64,000 nucleotides of DNA from Fomes fomentarius (Eukaryota; Basidiomycota; Agaricomycetes; Polyporales; Polyporaceae): NCBI GenBank assembly GCA_022606135.1, contig JABYQN010000006.1, forward strand, positions 1,798,001-1,862,000, given 5' to 3'. Positions 22,971-36,200 of this stretch are shown one piece after another; the stretch's first letter is position 1, and every line of letters starts with the position of its first letter. Below the pieces are notes generated by a model. The model was not told where the DNA came from, ran no database searches, and saw only the letters and a program-made list of their open reading frames with translations. The position numbers and the translations under genes were made by a program.

Positions 22971-24533
22971 CCCCGCATCTCGCAGTCGAAGCGTAGCCAC
23001 ACGGTTGCTCGGGTAATTGACATCTCTAGGCTCGTGGGAGATTGAGCGGTCGACCTCGTGAGGAAGGGCACCGGTGCGGCAGGCATGCTGAACGCAAGTC
23101 AGGTGGACGTGCTCTGGCAGCGGATGCATGCCGTCGAAGGCGGTTATGTGGAGATGTGCGTCGTCATATCAGTGGATGATGAGCCAACACCCGGCTTCCA
23201 ATGTGCGAACGCCTGATGGTTCCATTACGGTAGCAAGGGATGGCCGAGGGCATGGGACCTTCTGGCGGACGATACGGTATGTTGTACCTGCGTTATGTCA
23301 GTCAACTTAAAGAAGGCCCGCATGTGCTGATGGACTTTGTATAGACGGAACCCAACGTACCTTACAGCAAAGATGTCCGAGCAGCGTCCCAGGGACATTG
23401 GCTGGCTCTGTTGCATTGGCCGACTTCCCGTATGTTAGTATGCTGCGCGGCCATTATGCCCATCCTCAACTCAGGCGCAGCTGGACCCACTAGGTACCCT
23501 CCACTAGGGAGGCCTTGAGTACGCGTACTACTGGAACGAGAAGTCCGCGTTTGCTGGCACACACGTGGTCTTTACGCAGCATAATCGCGCGAGGAGTATC
23601 AATGATGGTAGTGATGGATGACGGGGAAGAATGTGACGCGATGCAAGGCAAAGTCCCTGGTCATGAATGTGGCAATGTGGGTCATGCCGAGGTCGGGGGC
23701 TATTTTTGGCACACCTTTCGGCCGAGTCTTGCCGGGCGTTGAATCACTGGAGTGATCACCCTCTCAGTCTCAAAGCGCGTTCAACTTGCTGTAGGCTTCA
23801 GTCTGAGATGCGGAAGCAAGAAAATCCGGTACTTAACATTCCACAGTCGAGACCAAGCCAGCGAACCGCCACGTGGTGGCAGTGATTCTGCCCCAGGCTG
23901 CCCAGTCGCACTCGGCTGTCACTGTCACTAGTACTGTAAAGCACTCTTGGCCTTGACGTTAACCATCTCCCGTCCTCCTACCCTCCTTGCATGATAGGCT
24001 CGAAGACCTGTGCGCTAGGTCTGTGTCCAACGCCTGCGCCCGGGACTCTGCAGAGCGCCCCATTACAGCCTTCGTGATGCTTCTGCGGCTCTGCCAGTGC
24101 CATCTACATCTGTTGGTATATTCGTTCCTGGGTGCAAGCGCCAAATACGACTCGGCACCTCGTCCTAACGTCCTTAGAAAGAAGTCTTGCTTCTACTCAT
24201 GGTGGGCCGCCAGCGACTCGCCCGACTTACCAGCTCCGGATCCTTCCCACACAGCTTTCAAGACGACCCGCGCTTGGTGAGAGCGGCCCACTTACAAGCT
24301 TTCCGTGGTTTGTGGTTCCCATGATAGAAGATGCCGGACCATAGACTGATCTCACGTCTTCGTTCTTGTAGGTGCCCAGAGATGCTATCGTTCCCATCTG
24401 AGCCTGTGGGGCAGTGGTCCGGCCATTTTAGAGCTCAACCGAGGACGCCAACCGAGGAAACCCGCTTTCCGTTCACAACTAAGCCCACGTCCCTCTTCGC
24501 TTTCACTCACTTGCTATCTTCGCATCCTTCTCG
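22971..24533. other. 1.6-kb intergenic region, no clear gene
   Basis: The longest gene-free stretch besides the SCH9-forkhead interval. Several short peptides look protein-like, notably a plus-strand frame at about 23,520-23,600 reading YAYYWNEKSAFAGTHVVF. None connects to an ATG or an in-phase exon chain. It may hold relics and the promoters of the flanking divergent genes. Confidence 0.45.
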
Positions 24534-26748
24534 ATGGCTTGCGACCCTCAGTCTGCTGCTACCGAATGGCTCTCGTCTCTGACTTTCGCGATAAATAGTG
24601 GAGAAGCGCTCCAAGTGTCCAAACTCTTCCTCCCGACGGCTGGCTGCGCGATATTCTTGTCTTTGCCTGGGACGTTCGATCTCTGGGGGGCGCGATAAGA
24701 TTGCTTCTTATCTTTCCGACAAAATAGCATCCGCACGCCTCACGAACATACGCTTGAACGAGACGGAACACTTCGCCCCTAGGACGGTCCCGATACCAGC
24801 GACACCAGATGTCGGTGTAGAACTCGCCTTCACGTTCGAGTGCCGACATGGTCATGCTCGTGCTCATGCGCGACTTCTCCGAGATCCCAATGGTGCATTC
24901 AAGGCGCTGTCGCTCTTCGTGGACTTGGCCGACCTCGCTGGTTACGAAGAAGTCCCGACGATGCCTTTGAGGGACGATCTCACAGGCACAGGAAGGGACA
25001 TGCAAACGGAGTTTGAGGACTGGGTGCAGGAAGTAGAGACGGAACCATACGTCTTAATCGGTGTGTGGTTGTCCCATTCTGCACGCATTTCCTTGTACTG
25101 ATTCAGGTGGATCGGAATGATAGTGGGGGCGGGCCAGACTGGACTGAATATAGCTGCCCGCCTGAAGCAGATGAAGATACGAGCTCTCGTAATAGATCGC
25201 AACGCTAGGATCGGTGATACTTGGAGGAACCGATACCCTACCCTGACGCTACACACCATCAAACGACACCACACCTGTGAGTATCGAACCCATATGTCCG
25301 TCACTTATGCAAGTCACTGATGTTGGGCCTGCGCACCACGTAGTGCTATATCACCCCTATCCCGACAACTGGCCAGAGTACACCCCGCGCGACAAGCTCG
25401 CAGACTGGCTCGAGCTCTACGCAACGATCCAAGACCTCGTCGTCTGGACCAGCGCCGAATTCAAAGGCCGGCCCACCTACGACCACGACAGCAAAGACTG
25501 GGACGTCACCGTCATCCGCGAGGGCTTCGAAGTCAAGCTCCGCCCCGCGCACATCATCCTCGCTACCGGCACGCTCGGCGAGCCCAACGTCCCTGACGTC
25601 CCAGGCATGGAGCACTTCGCCGGCGAGGTCCTGCACTCGCACGAGTTCCCCGGGGCCGCGCCCTTCGTCGGCAAGCGCGTCATCGTCGTGGGCGCGGGGA
25701 ACAGCTCGATCGACGTCTGCCAGGATCTCGTTCTCCGCGGGGCGCAGGCGGTGACGATGATCCAGCGCTCGTCGACGTGCGTCATGTCGCGAGACTATAT
25801 CGGGCGCATGCAGCGAGCGGGGTTCCCGGAGGGCATACCCCTTGACGTCGCGGACTTCAAGTTTTCATCTTTCCCGCTTGGGCTGCTCAGGAAGCTCATG
25901 ATCGCAGACCAGCAGTCAGCCTGGGACGCCGAGAAGGAGCTGCACGATAAGCTGCGCAAAGGCGGGGTGAAGCTTAACATGGGCCCCGAAGGCCAAGGTC
26001 TCCCTATCTTGGTCACGGAGCGAGGGACAGGTACGTCCTTTTCCCTGTAATTTGCCACACGTCGCTCAATCGCTGACATCGTCCTTCTGCCAGGATACTG
26101 TGAGTCTCTCTCTTTGTATCTCATCTCCGCCAAGGAATGGTTGTAACGGCTTTGCAGGGCTTGACAAAGGCGGCGCCGACCTGATCGCAGAGGGGAAGAT
26201 CAGAGTCAAGAGTGGCATTTCAGTCGACAAGTTCACGGAGCAATCGGTCCTTTTGAGCGACGGCTCTGAGCTCGAGGCGGATGCGGTGATATTTGCGTGA
26301 GTCCTCCTATTGAGAACCCCCTCGTTACATCCTTCACTGAACGACCCGCCTGGACCTCTAGCACCGGATACACGAATATGCGGGACTCTAACGCTGAGCT
26401 GTTCGGTGAGGAGGTTATCAGACAGACGGACCAGGTGTACGGTATCGACGAGGAGGGTGAAATTAGGGGCAGCTATCGGCCGTCAGGCTATCCGGGGGTG
26501 AGTGCCACTTCCGAAGTAACCCTCGTTCAGGTCGTTGATCAGTGGCTCGTTGTGCAGCTGTGGTTCGCTTCCGGGGACTTCTACGTTTCCCGCACAATGT
26601 CCAAGCCACTGGTGAGTAGCCCCCTGATGTGCTTGTAAAGCTAACTCCTGACATGGTTTCCCCCCAGGCGATTCAACTCAAGGCAATTCAACTGGGCCTG
26701 CTGGAACATAATGGGCGAAGAGATGGAGCCACAGACATCGGAGTGTAA
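24534..26748 (+). pseudogene. SnoaL-like/flavin monooxygenase copy 2, two frameshifts
   Basis: Second copy of the fusion, same strand as copy 1, about 4.9 kb downstream of it. From 24,691 onward the gene reads cleanly: SYLSDKIASARL, ELAFTFECRHGHARAH, FAD loop VGAGQTGLN, TPRDKLADWLELYA, HIILATGTLGEP, FMO signature FAGEVLHSHEF, VIVVGAGNSSIDVCQDL, FATGYTNMRD and the end EHNGRRDGATDIGV. In exon 1 the frame is lost twice. A base is missing near 24,634 (CTC CC/GAC GGC, where the other copies read LPDGW). Another is missing in a G6 run ending at 24,690 (SLGG/RDK). From the ATG, translation stops at 24,695. Either this is a recent pseudogene, or the assembly dropped bases, or translation starts downstream and gives an FMO without its N-terminal domain. 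Confidence 0.72.
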
Positions 26749-26876
26749 GAGAAGGCGCAATCCGATACCCACAACCCATGCAATGTCCCATACCTGATGA
26801 TCTCGCGTCCAAGAGTCACGACATGTAAACGCTGTACCTACGAGATTCGTGCTACAACGAAGTTCCATCCAACTCA

Positions 26877-28963
26877 CTATACCGGTTCCAAAGCATTGTA
26901 CAACGAATAGCTAGTGTCCGAAACGTGTGCGTAGAATCTCGTCGCAGCCGGTGCCTGGTTCTGGTCCTCTCCCTCGCTGTCCTCCGGGCCCAGCATCATC
27001 TGCGCCACCTCGGGCTCAGGCTCGACTGGGTCCACAATCAGGTCGCGAAGGACATCCACCAAGTCCGGTCGCATCGCCTCCGCCTCCTGTCTCCACTTCC
27101 GGCTGACCATCCAGCGCGCCACGCCCTTGGGCGGGAGGAACAGTCCGTCCTTGGGCAGCCCCTCCCGGCGCACGCGTCGCCCGACCCCGCGCTTCGGCTT
27201 CGCGCTCTTCTCGAAGCGGTCTTGCTCGTCGAGGACGGCATAGAACCGGCGCAGGCGCGCACTGCGCCACGGCAGCCCACGCGTGCGGAAGACCTCCACC
27301 GTCGTCGCACCGTTCGTCGTGATCTGCTCCCCGTCGGACTCTTCCGACGACATGCACTCCTGCTGAAGCGCGCCGTCGAAGATGGGCTGGGCGAACGCGT
27401 CGAGCTTCTTCCGCGCCTCCTTGCGGTTTCCGAGCTTCTGTTTCGCGGTGGAAAAAGATGCGCGGTCAGTTGAGTGTGCTGAACAGCAGAGCTGGATGGG
27501 GCTAGGGGGTCTAGAGGTGCTTACGGCTTTCTTCCGATGAAGTCTTCGGGCTTTGAACGCCTTTTGGTCTTCTCGTCGCTGTAGACGAGTCGCGGCCGTG
27601 CTGTCGCGTTGAGCTTTGAACTTCTGCCGTAAGCTTGTGAAGACCTGCTCAAAGGCCGCCTCGAGGCTCTTCTTTGCGAAGTCCTTCTCCGGCACGTGTT
27701 TATACTTGTGCCGATGAGCCTTAAGGTCGCTGATAATCCGTTTCTTCATAGCAGCGTTCACGGCGGATTGTTTAGTTGTCTTGGCCCAGACGAAACGGAC
27801 CGGCTCGATTGGTGTGATGGAGATACCCTCGAAGGCGCTCTCCGGTAGGTCTTGACCGTAGTGAAGCTTCATCATCTTCCTGATATGAATGTGGAAGGCA
27901 TGCTGTGAGCCGGTGTCAGCGAACAACCTACCATCGTGGAAGAAAACTCGTGAAGGATTGATGTCCGTCCTCCAGACAAAATGGTTACAGATAGGCTTAC
28001 ATGAATAGTCAAGCAACGGGCGTCGTGGCCGTTCCTCCGTCTGAGCGGACGATCAGTGGGAGGCGTATCGGACTCATCTTCTGTGTCGCTGTCGTAGTCA
28101 GATCCATCCTCCAGGACCATTCGGGGGCGTTTGCGAGTGCTGGTCTCAGGAGCAGGAGTAGGCGGGACAGGCGAAGGAGAGATACTGTGGGATTGTGGTG
28201 TAGGAGGGTATGCCATAGGAGATGTAGCGTGCGATCTGGGTGACGTTAGAGGACGTGAAGACGATCCTTCGATGAACAATATCTGCTCAGCGGAATGATG
28301 AGGGGTGGGGGACATTGGGGAAGTGGGCGGCATGGACAATTCTGGCACAGGCGATACAGGGTCTATGCGTGCAGTCGAATATATCGAATCAACAACATGC
28401 TGAGATGGACCTTCCGCTGGCGCGGGGAGCATATTTGGGGCCATGCTGATGTACGCCTTCAGCATAGAGAGTTCCTGCCGCATATCGAGAAGCTGTCTCT
28501 CCATCTCCGTTTGCATCTGTGTGTTCTTTGCCTCCTGCTCGCGCTCCCAGGCAATGCGCCGCATGCGCTCAGCAGCGGCAGCATCGCGGGCTGAGGCTAC
28601 GACTCGGTATAATTGCTGAACCACCGGTGCAACATTGCGAGGGGGCTGAGATGGCGGTATTCCTTGAGCAATCCTATATAGGGACTCAGTTCGCACGTAC
28701 AGGCAGCAGCAGAACAGCATGATTATGGCATACTGTGTAGGAACTGGGCCCGGTGGAGATGGCGCAAGAGTTGAAGCCGGTTCAGGCAGTGATGGGGCAA
28801 TAGCTAGCTCAAGCTCACTACGATGACGAATGACTTGTTGTGGGACAATGGCAGGAGGGATTGCGGGGGTGATGACCGGTGTACAAGCATGGGCGTGTCT
28901 TCGTCGTGGTCGTTGGGCTACGACGTGGGGATTGAGTGCATTAGAGAGCTCGCTTGAAGACAT
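26877..28963 (-). CDS. Long protein of unknown function
   Basis: Roughly 600 residues on the minus strand. The first exon (28963 to about 28004) has a Pro-rich N terminus, a coiled coil with ERMRRIAWEREQEAKNTQMQ and MERQLLDMRQELSML, then a Ser/Pro-rich part and an acidic patch with RKRPRMVLEDGSDYDSDTED just before a basic RPLRRRNGH. After an intron it continues HIHIRKMMKLHYGQDLPESA, VRFVWAKTTKQSAVNAAMKK and a second helical basic region (LRQKFKAQRD, RRLHRKKA). Another intron precedes NRKEARKKLDAFAQP. The C terminus is acidic. The composition suggests a nuclear chromatin- or RNA-associated protein, but I recognise no domain. It converges on copy 2 of the monooxygenase and is divergent from RPN11. 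Confidence 0.7.
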
Positions 28964-29280
28964 GGCATTGCAGTCGTGCGGAGAGGGAGCGAAGGCGGGT
29001 TCGACACTTTCGGTCGTGTTGAACGCGTGATAGAGGTCGAGCCAAATTTGTTAATTCAATGATGAACAGCTGAGGTGCGATGAGAGGGAATGGCGCATGT
29101 GTAGAATTCGGTGGCTGGAGGTCGGTCGACGGTGAGTCGGTGACTACCAGACAATGAGCGTCTCATGGCTATTCTGGTATGACGCACGTGCTCCGTGTAC
29201 CGACGCGTCAGCGACGCGTGTGCTTTGGTCTCCGCAACTCTCTTCACCTCCTCTCCCTTGAATCTTCCTCACCAGCTACA
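28964..29280. other. Divergent promoter, unknown gene / RPN11
   Basis: 317-base gap between two divergent start codons. No gene seen. Confidence 0.5.
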
Positions 29281-30508
<1,228 letters not shown>

Positions 30509-31086
30509 CTCTGTATCATGATTCCGCCCTTCATCATTTAGCACTCTTCCCTTCCTCTGCAAATTGTGTGGATGTCGTCGTGTTTGGGAAGAGACACATC
30601 CATGTCGCGCTCCAAGGGAAACGCACGATGCCGGCGGCGGCTGCTCCATGGTGCGTGCGATAAGAACTTTGTCTCAGCATGGCCGGGTGACCCCCAGCAT
30701 CTCCAATACTGACTGTCTGAGCCATCGACGGATGCTTCGATGCAATGTCCAGAAGCTCATGTACGATCATAGGACGGAGTCATGACATAAGACAGAAACC
30801 TCTAGTCCATCTCAAGTCGAGATCCGTTCCACGCTAAGATAGAACATCTATTGAGCGCACACGATCGTAGTGCGGGATTGACGTTAGCAGTTTGCGGATG
30901 TGAGCGTACCAAAAGCCGGGATCCTGCTGAGCGCCACATTAGCAGGTGGGATAGACCGTTGAGCATTTGTAGAGCAGCATAGTGGGAGCCAACGAGACCG
31001 TCTGCATTCTGCATGATTTGCGGGAGTGGGCATGAATTACGTGTGTATATGTATATGCGTTAGGAAAGCCGTCGACTCGATAGCGA
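30509..31086. other. Convergent spacer, RPN11 / bS18m
   Basis: No supported gene. One minus-strand frame at about 30,845-30,935 reads QDPGFWYAHIRKLLTSIPHY and ends at a TAG after a good acceptor. I could not find an upstream exon in the right phase. Confidence 0.45.
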
Positions 31087-32415
31087 TCAACCCGCCATGC
31101 GGTTCATATCGTCGCGGAGTAGGTCTCGCCTGCTGAGCACGGGTATAATCCCCATCATCTTCGCCCGACGGATAGCCTTGCCTATCCTTCGCTGGTTCTT
31201 CCACGTGAGTTTTGTCTCGTTGCGACCCTTAATCTTGCCCATGGACGTCACAAAGTGTGACATGAGCGACGAGTTCTGGCACTCCTTCAACGGGTCATAG
31301 CCCAACTGGTAAAAGATGTCGAGCTCCTTCGAAGTCGCTGCGTCAGGGCCGAGCAGGGGCCTTTTAGTGAAAGAGCGAGCTTTGTTGTATTCTGCGCGGG
31401 TGAATTGCTTCGGCTGAGTCAACTGTTCGGTCGGGATAATTAAAGTGGGTCAGAAACGCATACGGAGAATGGGTGTGGTTGATTGAGCGCACCTGGCCAA
31501 TTTGGAAGCCCTTGAGCATAGGATAGGTCTTGCCGCCGGCCGTGACAACTGTACAGAGATTTGAGTACGAGTGGTACGACACAGGTTCCACTGGGAACAC
31601 AGAGCCATGGTACACTGCAACACATTCTCGTTGCATGCCAGTCATAAGAGCATCTCAGCTGCAGTAGAGCGTGTCTACATACGCGCGGATTGTAACAAAC
31701 TTCCGTTTGTGCAAGTGGTCTTCCTGTGGTATCCAAACCTCGAAGGGTCAAACCGCGAGACCCAGCAGGACTTGATATGAGACAACTCCACATATCCTTT
31801 CGCAATTTTTACTGCAACTGCAGAGTCCCCTCATAATTCACATCGTGTTGGAACGGCTCCGCATGACTTTGTGTTGTAGCTGCAAAAGATCCTCGGAGCG
31901 AGAACGCCCGTATGAGAGACATTATAACACATGTGCTGCAAGGATCTCAACATGTCTCTGCAGCTGTAGAACAGCGTACGGCACGGTGCGTGGAGCTGCC
32001 CTACATCAGGCGGTGCGGGATCATACGACTCCACATAGCTGGGATGTAAGCAGCGTGGAAAAGGCTAGGTGACAGAGGGAAACAGTGGTCCCTCCGGCAT
32101 CATGTATATGGAGAAGGGCAAGCATCTTCAAGAAGTCGTGTAGAGTCTTAACGTCGCACAAGTGAAGAGAGAAAGCGCACCTGGTATTGTGTCCACAATA
32201 CCGTCGTCGTCGAATCCAATCTGTCCCTCCGAGCCAGCCTTCAGTGCTTCCTGCTCCTCCGCGTAGTTGATGAGCTGCTCGCTGAGCTCCTGAAGACTCT
32301 CCGGTTCTGCGACCTGGGCTGGAACTGTCGGTGCTGAGGTAGACGAAGCGCGTGTCGCTACTGCGGGAAGCTGACGACGCGCCACAGCGCGCAAAGGTCC
32401 AAAGAGTGCGAGCAT
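31087..32415 (-). CDS. RSM18: Mitochondrial ribosomal protein bS18m
   Basis: Small-subunit protein of the mitochondrial ribosome. Three exons (32415-32181, 31548-31493, 31422-31087) total 627 bases, 208 residues. The N terminus (FGPLRAVARRQLPAVATRA) is a typical Arg-rich presequence. The S18 core is in the last exon: QFTRAEYNKARSFTKRPLLG, LDIFYQLGYDPLKECQNSSL, GKIKGRNETKLTWKNQRRI and AIRRAKMMGIIPVLSRRDLL. Exon 2 supplies AGGKTYPMLKGFQIGQ. The first intron is 632 nt, about ten times the usual size here, while the second is 70 nt. The gene is divergent from RIM15. Confidence 0.9.
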
Positions 32416-33231
32416 GTGAACACTGAGAGGTAGCTCCTTGAACGGGGGACGCCTGGAGATGGAAGAAAAGTTAGTGAGCTAGTCAAAACGCGATGGCTGG
32501 GGGAAGCTCCATCGCGTCGGGGTGCAGTTGACATGGACCTATTCGAAGTGACCCTGTGACTGAGTGCGTGAGATGCGGCTTCTGATGGGAAGGTCGGCCT
32601 GCGGATACGCACAGATGACAGAGTCGGGGTTTGAGCCGGAAGAGTGTATTGGATGTCGGACGACGGAAACCAGGCGAAGGGACCAAGGAAGCTTTGGCAA
32701 CCACCAACCTCATCCGGGGCCTAGAGTTGGACCCCGGACTGTGACGCGTGTCAGGCCCCCGGACAGTGTGCGATACGCCAAGGTCCGGCTGCGACGTCCG
32801 AAACACTCGGTAACAAGTCTTTGTCTTTCAAACGCTGGTGCATAAACATCTGCATCACGGATGGACAGACAAAAGAAGGCTAGACACCGATAAATAGTGA
32901 TAGATACGGTGGCATAGATGGGGTGGTGGGTGGGACTCGGGAGTAAGTATTTGGGGCAAAAAATAATGTGGGAAAGCAGCGCGCCTCGGCCGTGGTATGA
33001 AGGACTTGGGCGGGACTCGGGAGAGATGTGTGCTCATTGAGACCAACTCTGCACTCTATCACTCTCCTCTTCGTCCCCTAGTCACCGCCGCCCATCTTGC
33101 TATCGCTCCCTCATGTCAATTCGCAACTGAATCACTCTCTCCAGCTCTCTGCTTTCTCTCTCCCTCTAGTATCCTTCCTCGCCCTCTGGCCACGACCGTC
33201 CCTCCATTTCGCCCACCACCACGGCACCCAC
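32416..33231. other. Divergent promoter, bS18m / RIM15
   Basis: 816 bases between divergent starts, with a CT-rich tract just before RIM15. The RIM15 frame is open upstream to about 33,097, but the peptide there (LSLPHVNSQLNHSLQLSAFS) looks like translated 5' leader. Confidence 0.45.
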
Positions 33232-36200
33232 ATGTCCGACTCGAGCTTGCCTCGGAGACAGCCGCCAAGTCCCCTCGTCTTTTCTCCCGAGACAGTCCTC
33301 AATCCCATCCAGTCCCAGGCCAGCACAAGCAGCACGACGAACTCCCATGGATCCGGTTCAAACACTGTGTCTATGCCGTTCGTCAGGCGTCATGTTACGC
33401 GTCGCCTCAAGGCCGCAAAGGCCGAGTGCGACAAGGAATTGCAGCGCGTCACCAACTCTATAACCGCCTTCTTCGAGGAGCGTCTCAGGGAGGGCGATCA
33501 TGAGCAGGAGGCCGAGCGGGAGCAGCGCGAGCTCGAGCGAGAACGCGATCGAGAGTCACAGGCAGGCGATACCGACTCTCTCCGTGAGGCGTTCGTCCTT
33601 CAACCACAGGAGTTGCGATCCGCCTTGCAGTTCGACGACGTGAGCTCGGATGGAGGGTACGAGGCAGAGCCGGAGGGACAAGGGCACAGTCGTCAACGTG
33701 CGTCTCTTGACGAAGAACGTCCTAAACAACCTGCGCTGACGCACCGGATCTCGTCTCCCGGACTTCTTGCAGCGTCCATCTCGTCCACGAGTCCATCCTC
33801 ATTGCGGCGTCACACTACACTACCCAAGGAACGCCCCGTTAACGTCGTCACCTCCAATACAGGCACATCAACTCCCTCATCAGTTACCACCCCTCCTCCC
33901 GAGGCTGTCAGCCCGCGTAAACAGGGCGAATCATCTCGGTCCGGCCAGTGGGCCGGGCAGAGTTTAGCTTCGCGCAGGCTCTCCCGCACAATTCACATTC
34001 CCGTACGACCACCGCGCTCAGGTCAGAGTTCCCGGTCTACCTCCCGTTCACGTTCGCCACTGCCACGATCAGGCTATTCCGACTCTAATGCGGGCCGCCG
34101 TTCATCTCGCATCCTCGTCGACGACCCCATCGACCCGATCATGACGACTCTTTATGAGATCATCGCAGTTGCGACAGACGTCCTCGATATGTCTATCAAC
34201 CAGCTTACGGCAAATCCGAAGGTTTGTGAGACGCTCGTCCAGCGCGTGCAGAATATCGGTCGAGCCTGGGACGAACATCCAGATTGGCACGGGCGGAACT
34301 GGTATGTGCAGGTCTTGCTTGCCATCGCTAGCCTTAGTCGCGTCGTTGAATGGTGGGAGGCGGAGAAGCAATTCTGGAATTTCGACGACAACGACGATGA
34401 ACAGGAGGAGCCGCTCACGTTTGTCATGAAGCCCGCGGAAGAGGAGATACCTGCCACAGCTCCCACGCCGGCCGCTCGTCCTGATTCGGACAATGCGCTC
34501 AAGCTTAGTCCGGATGACGAGAGTCGGCTGCGGATGTCACGCACGACAAGCCAGAACCGCCGATCGAGGGATGAGGCCACCAAGGATATCTCGTCTTTGG
34601 CGCCGCACAGAGAAACAGATCATGCGAAGCTCCCTTCAAGCAAGTTCGATGGCACCAACGAGTCTGCGCGCGTCCTTGCCACAGAACGCCTGCGATTACA
34701 AGCAGAGACCGCTCAGAACCAGAATATCGTCATGGAGCTCAGCCTCGATGGCGACCACTTCATCTGGATCAACTACGCATGGCGTGGCGCCACTGGGTGA
34801 GTGTTTTTAGTCATGACATTTGTATTTATCTGCGCTCACACTTTCACGTACAGCACGGACCCTGAGGACTACTTTGGAACACGCGTCTCGAAGCTCCTCG
34901 CACCCTCTGATTGGCATGTATTCCGGGATGCTACGCGCCGTCTGCAGGAGAACGACTCTCGGACCATCGAGGTGAAGTTCAAGCTCAGAATCTCCAACGA
35001 CGATGCTTCGCCTTCCAATCTCTACCAGCACATGGAAGGTAGTGGGATGCTCATGTTCGATCGAGAAGAGGGACGACCTACGCACACTATGTGGGTCGTT
35101 CGACCTGTTGGGTCGCCGGAGCTTCTCCAAGCTCCTCCATCCATTCTTCTAGAGTCTGGTGAAATTGGCGACGAGCCCGCTTCCGCAGAGTTCCAGCAGC
35201 AGGTTGGCTTTGGCGACCGTAGCGACTTGGAACCCATCACACCTTTCCCCTTCGCGCGGCCCATCAACACTGCCCCTATCCTTTGTCGTATCTGCGAATG
35301 CAACGTCCCGCAATGGTACTTTGAGAAACACAACGAGACTTGTAGCGAGGTTCATCGACTGGAGGCAGATATCGGTGAATGCAACGAGTCCATTTCCGAG
35401 CTTCGCAACACGATCCGCGAGTTGCAGACGGCAATGGACCGCAGCTCACCTATGACGGTCCCAGAATACCGCGGCATGCCTATCTTCTTTCCGTCGACAT
35501 CTCCTAGCTCCTCGTCGCCTTTGCAGCTCCTTCGTGCGCCGCTGAAGATGAGGCGCATCAGTGTCAAGAAGATGCAACGTCAGGTCCTTGAACAGCTTGA
35601 GGATATCCTGCAGACCGCCGCCGAAGTCTCGATCCCAGCTCTCAAGGAGGACGAGTGTGCAGAGCCAATTGAACGACAACGACTACTTTCGCCTACCTCG
35701 GAGCGCAAGATGTCACTGGTTCGCCACTGGAATAAGCCGACTATCGAAGATGCTGCGCTCACACAACTCATTGATGACGCTGAGCGGCTTATGCGGCAGA
35801 AGATCGACAACGTCGTGCGCATGCAGAACACGATCAAGTACTCGGAGAAGATCCGGCAGGAGTGGGAGGAGAAGGTCGAGCAGACACTGTCTTCTCTGGA
35901 AGGTGAGGAGGACGAGGGGAGCGAAGGCGAGGAAGGACAGGAGGGGAGTGAAGGTGAGGAAGAACAGGAGGAGGGGCGTGAGGACGACGACCATTCGAGT
36001 ACTACCTCGGAGTACGCGTTCACAGGTCATCAGTCTTCTGCAGACCCAACACCGGTTGCGTCCGCTTCGCCGATCCCATTCAACTCTGCTCCTCCCACCG
36101 CGATGAGCCCTCCCAGTCTACCCTATGTCTCCGCTGTCCCCATTCCCACCTACTGGCAGCAGAACAACGTATATCAGACGCGATGTTCAACGCCCTCTTC

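Noticed and set aside
30845..30935. Exon-like minus-strand frame reading QDPGFWYAHIRKLL near bS18m
   Set aside because: Good acceptor and stop, but no upstream exon with matching phase. Kept only as a note in the spacer.
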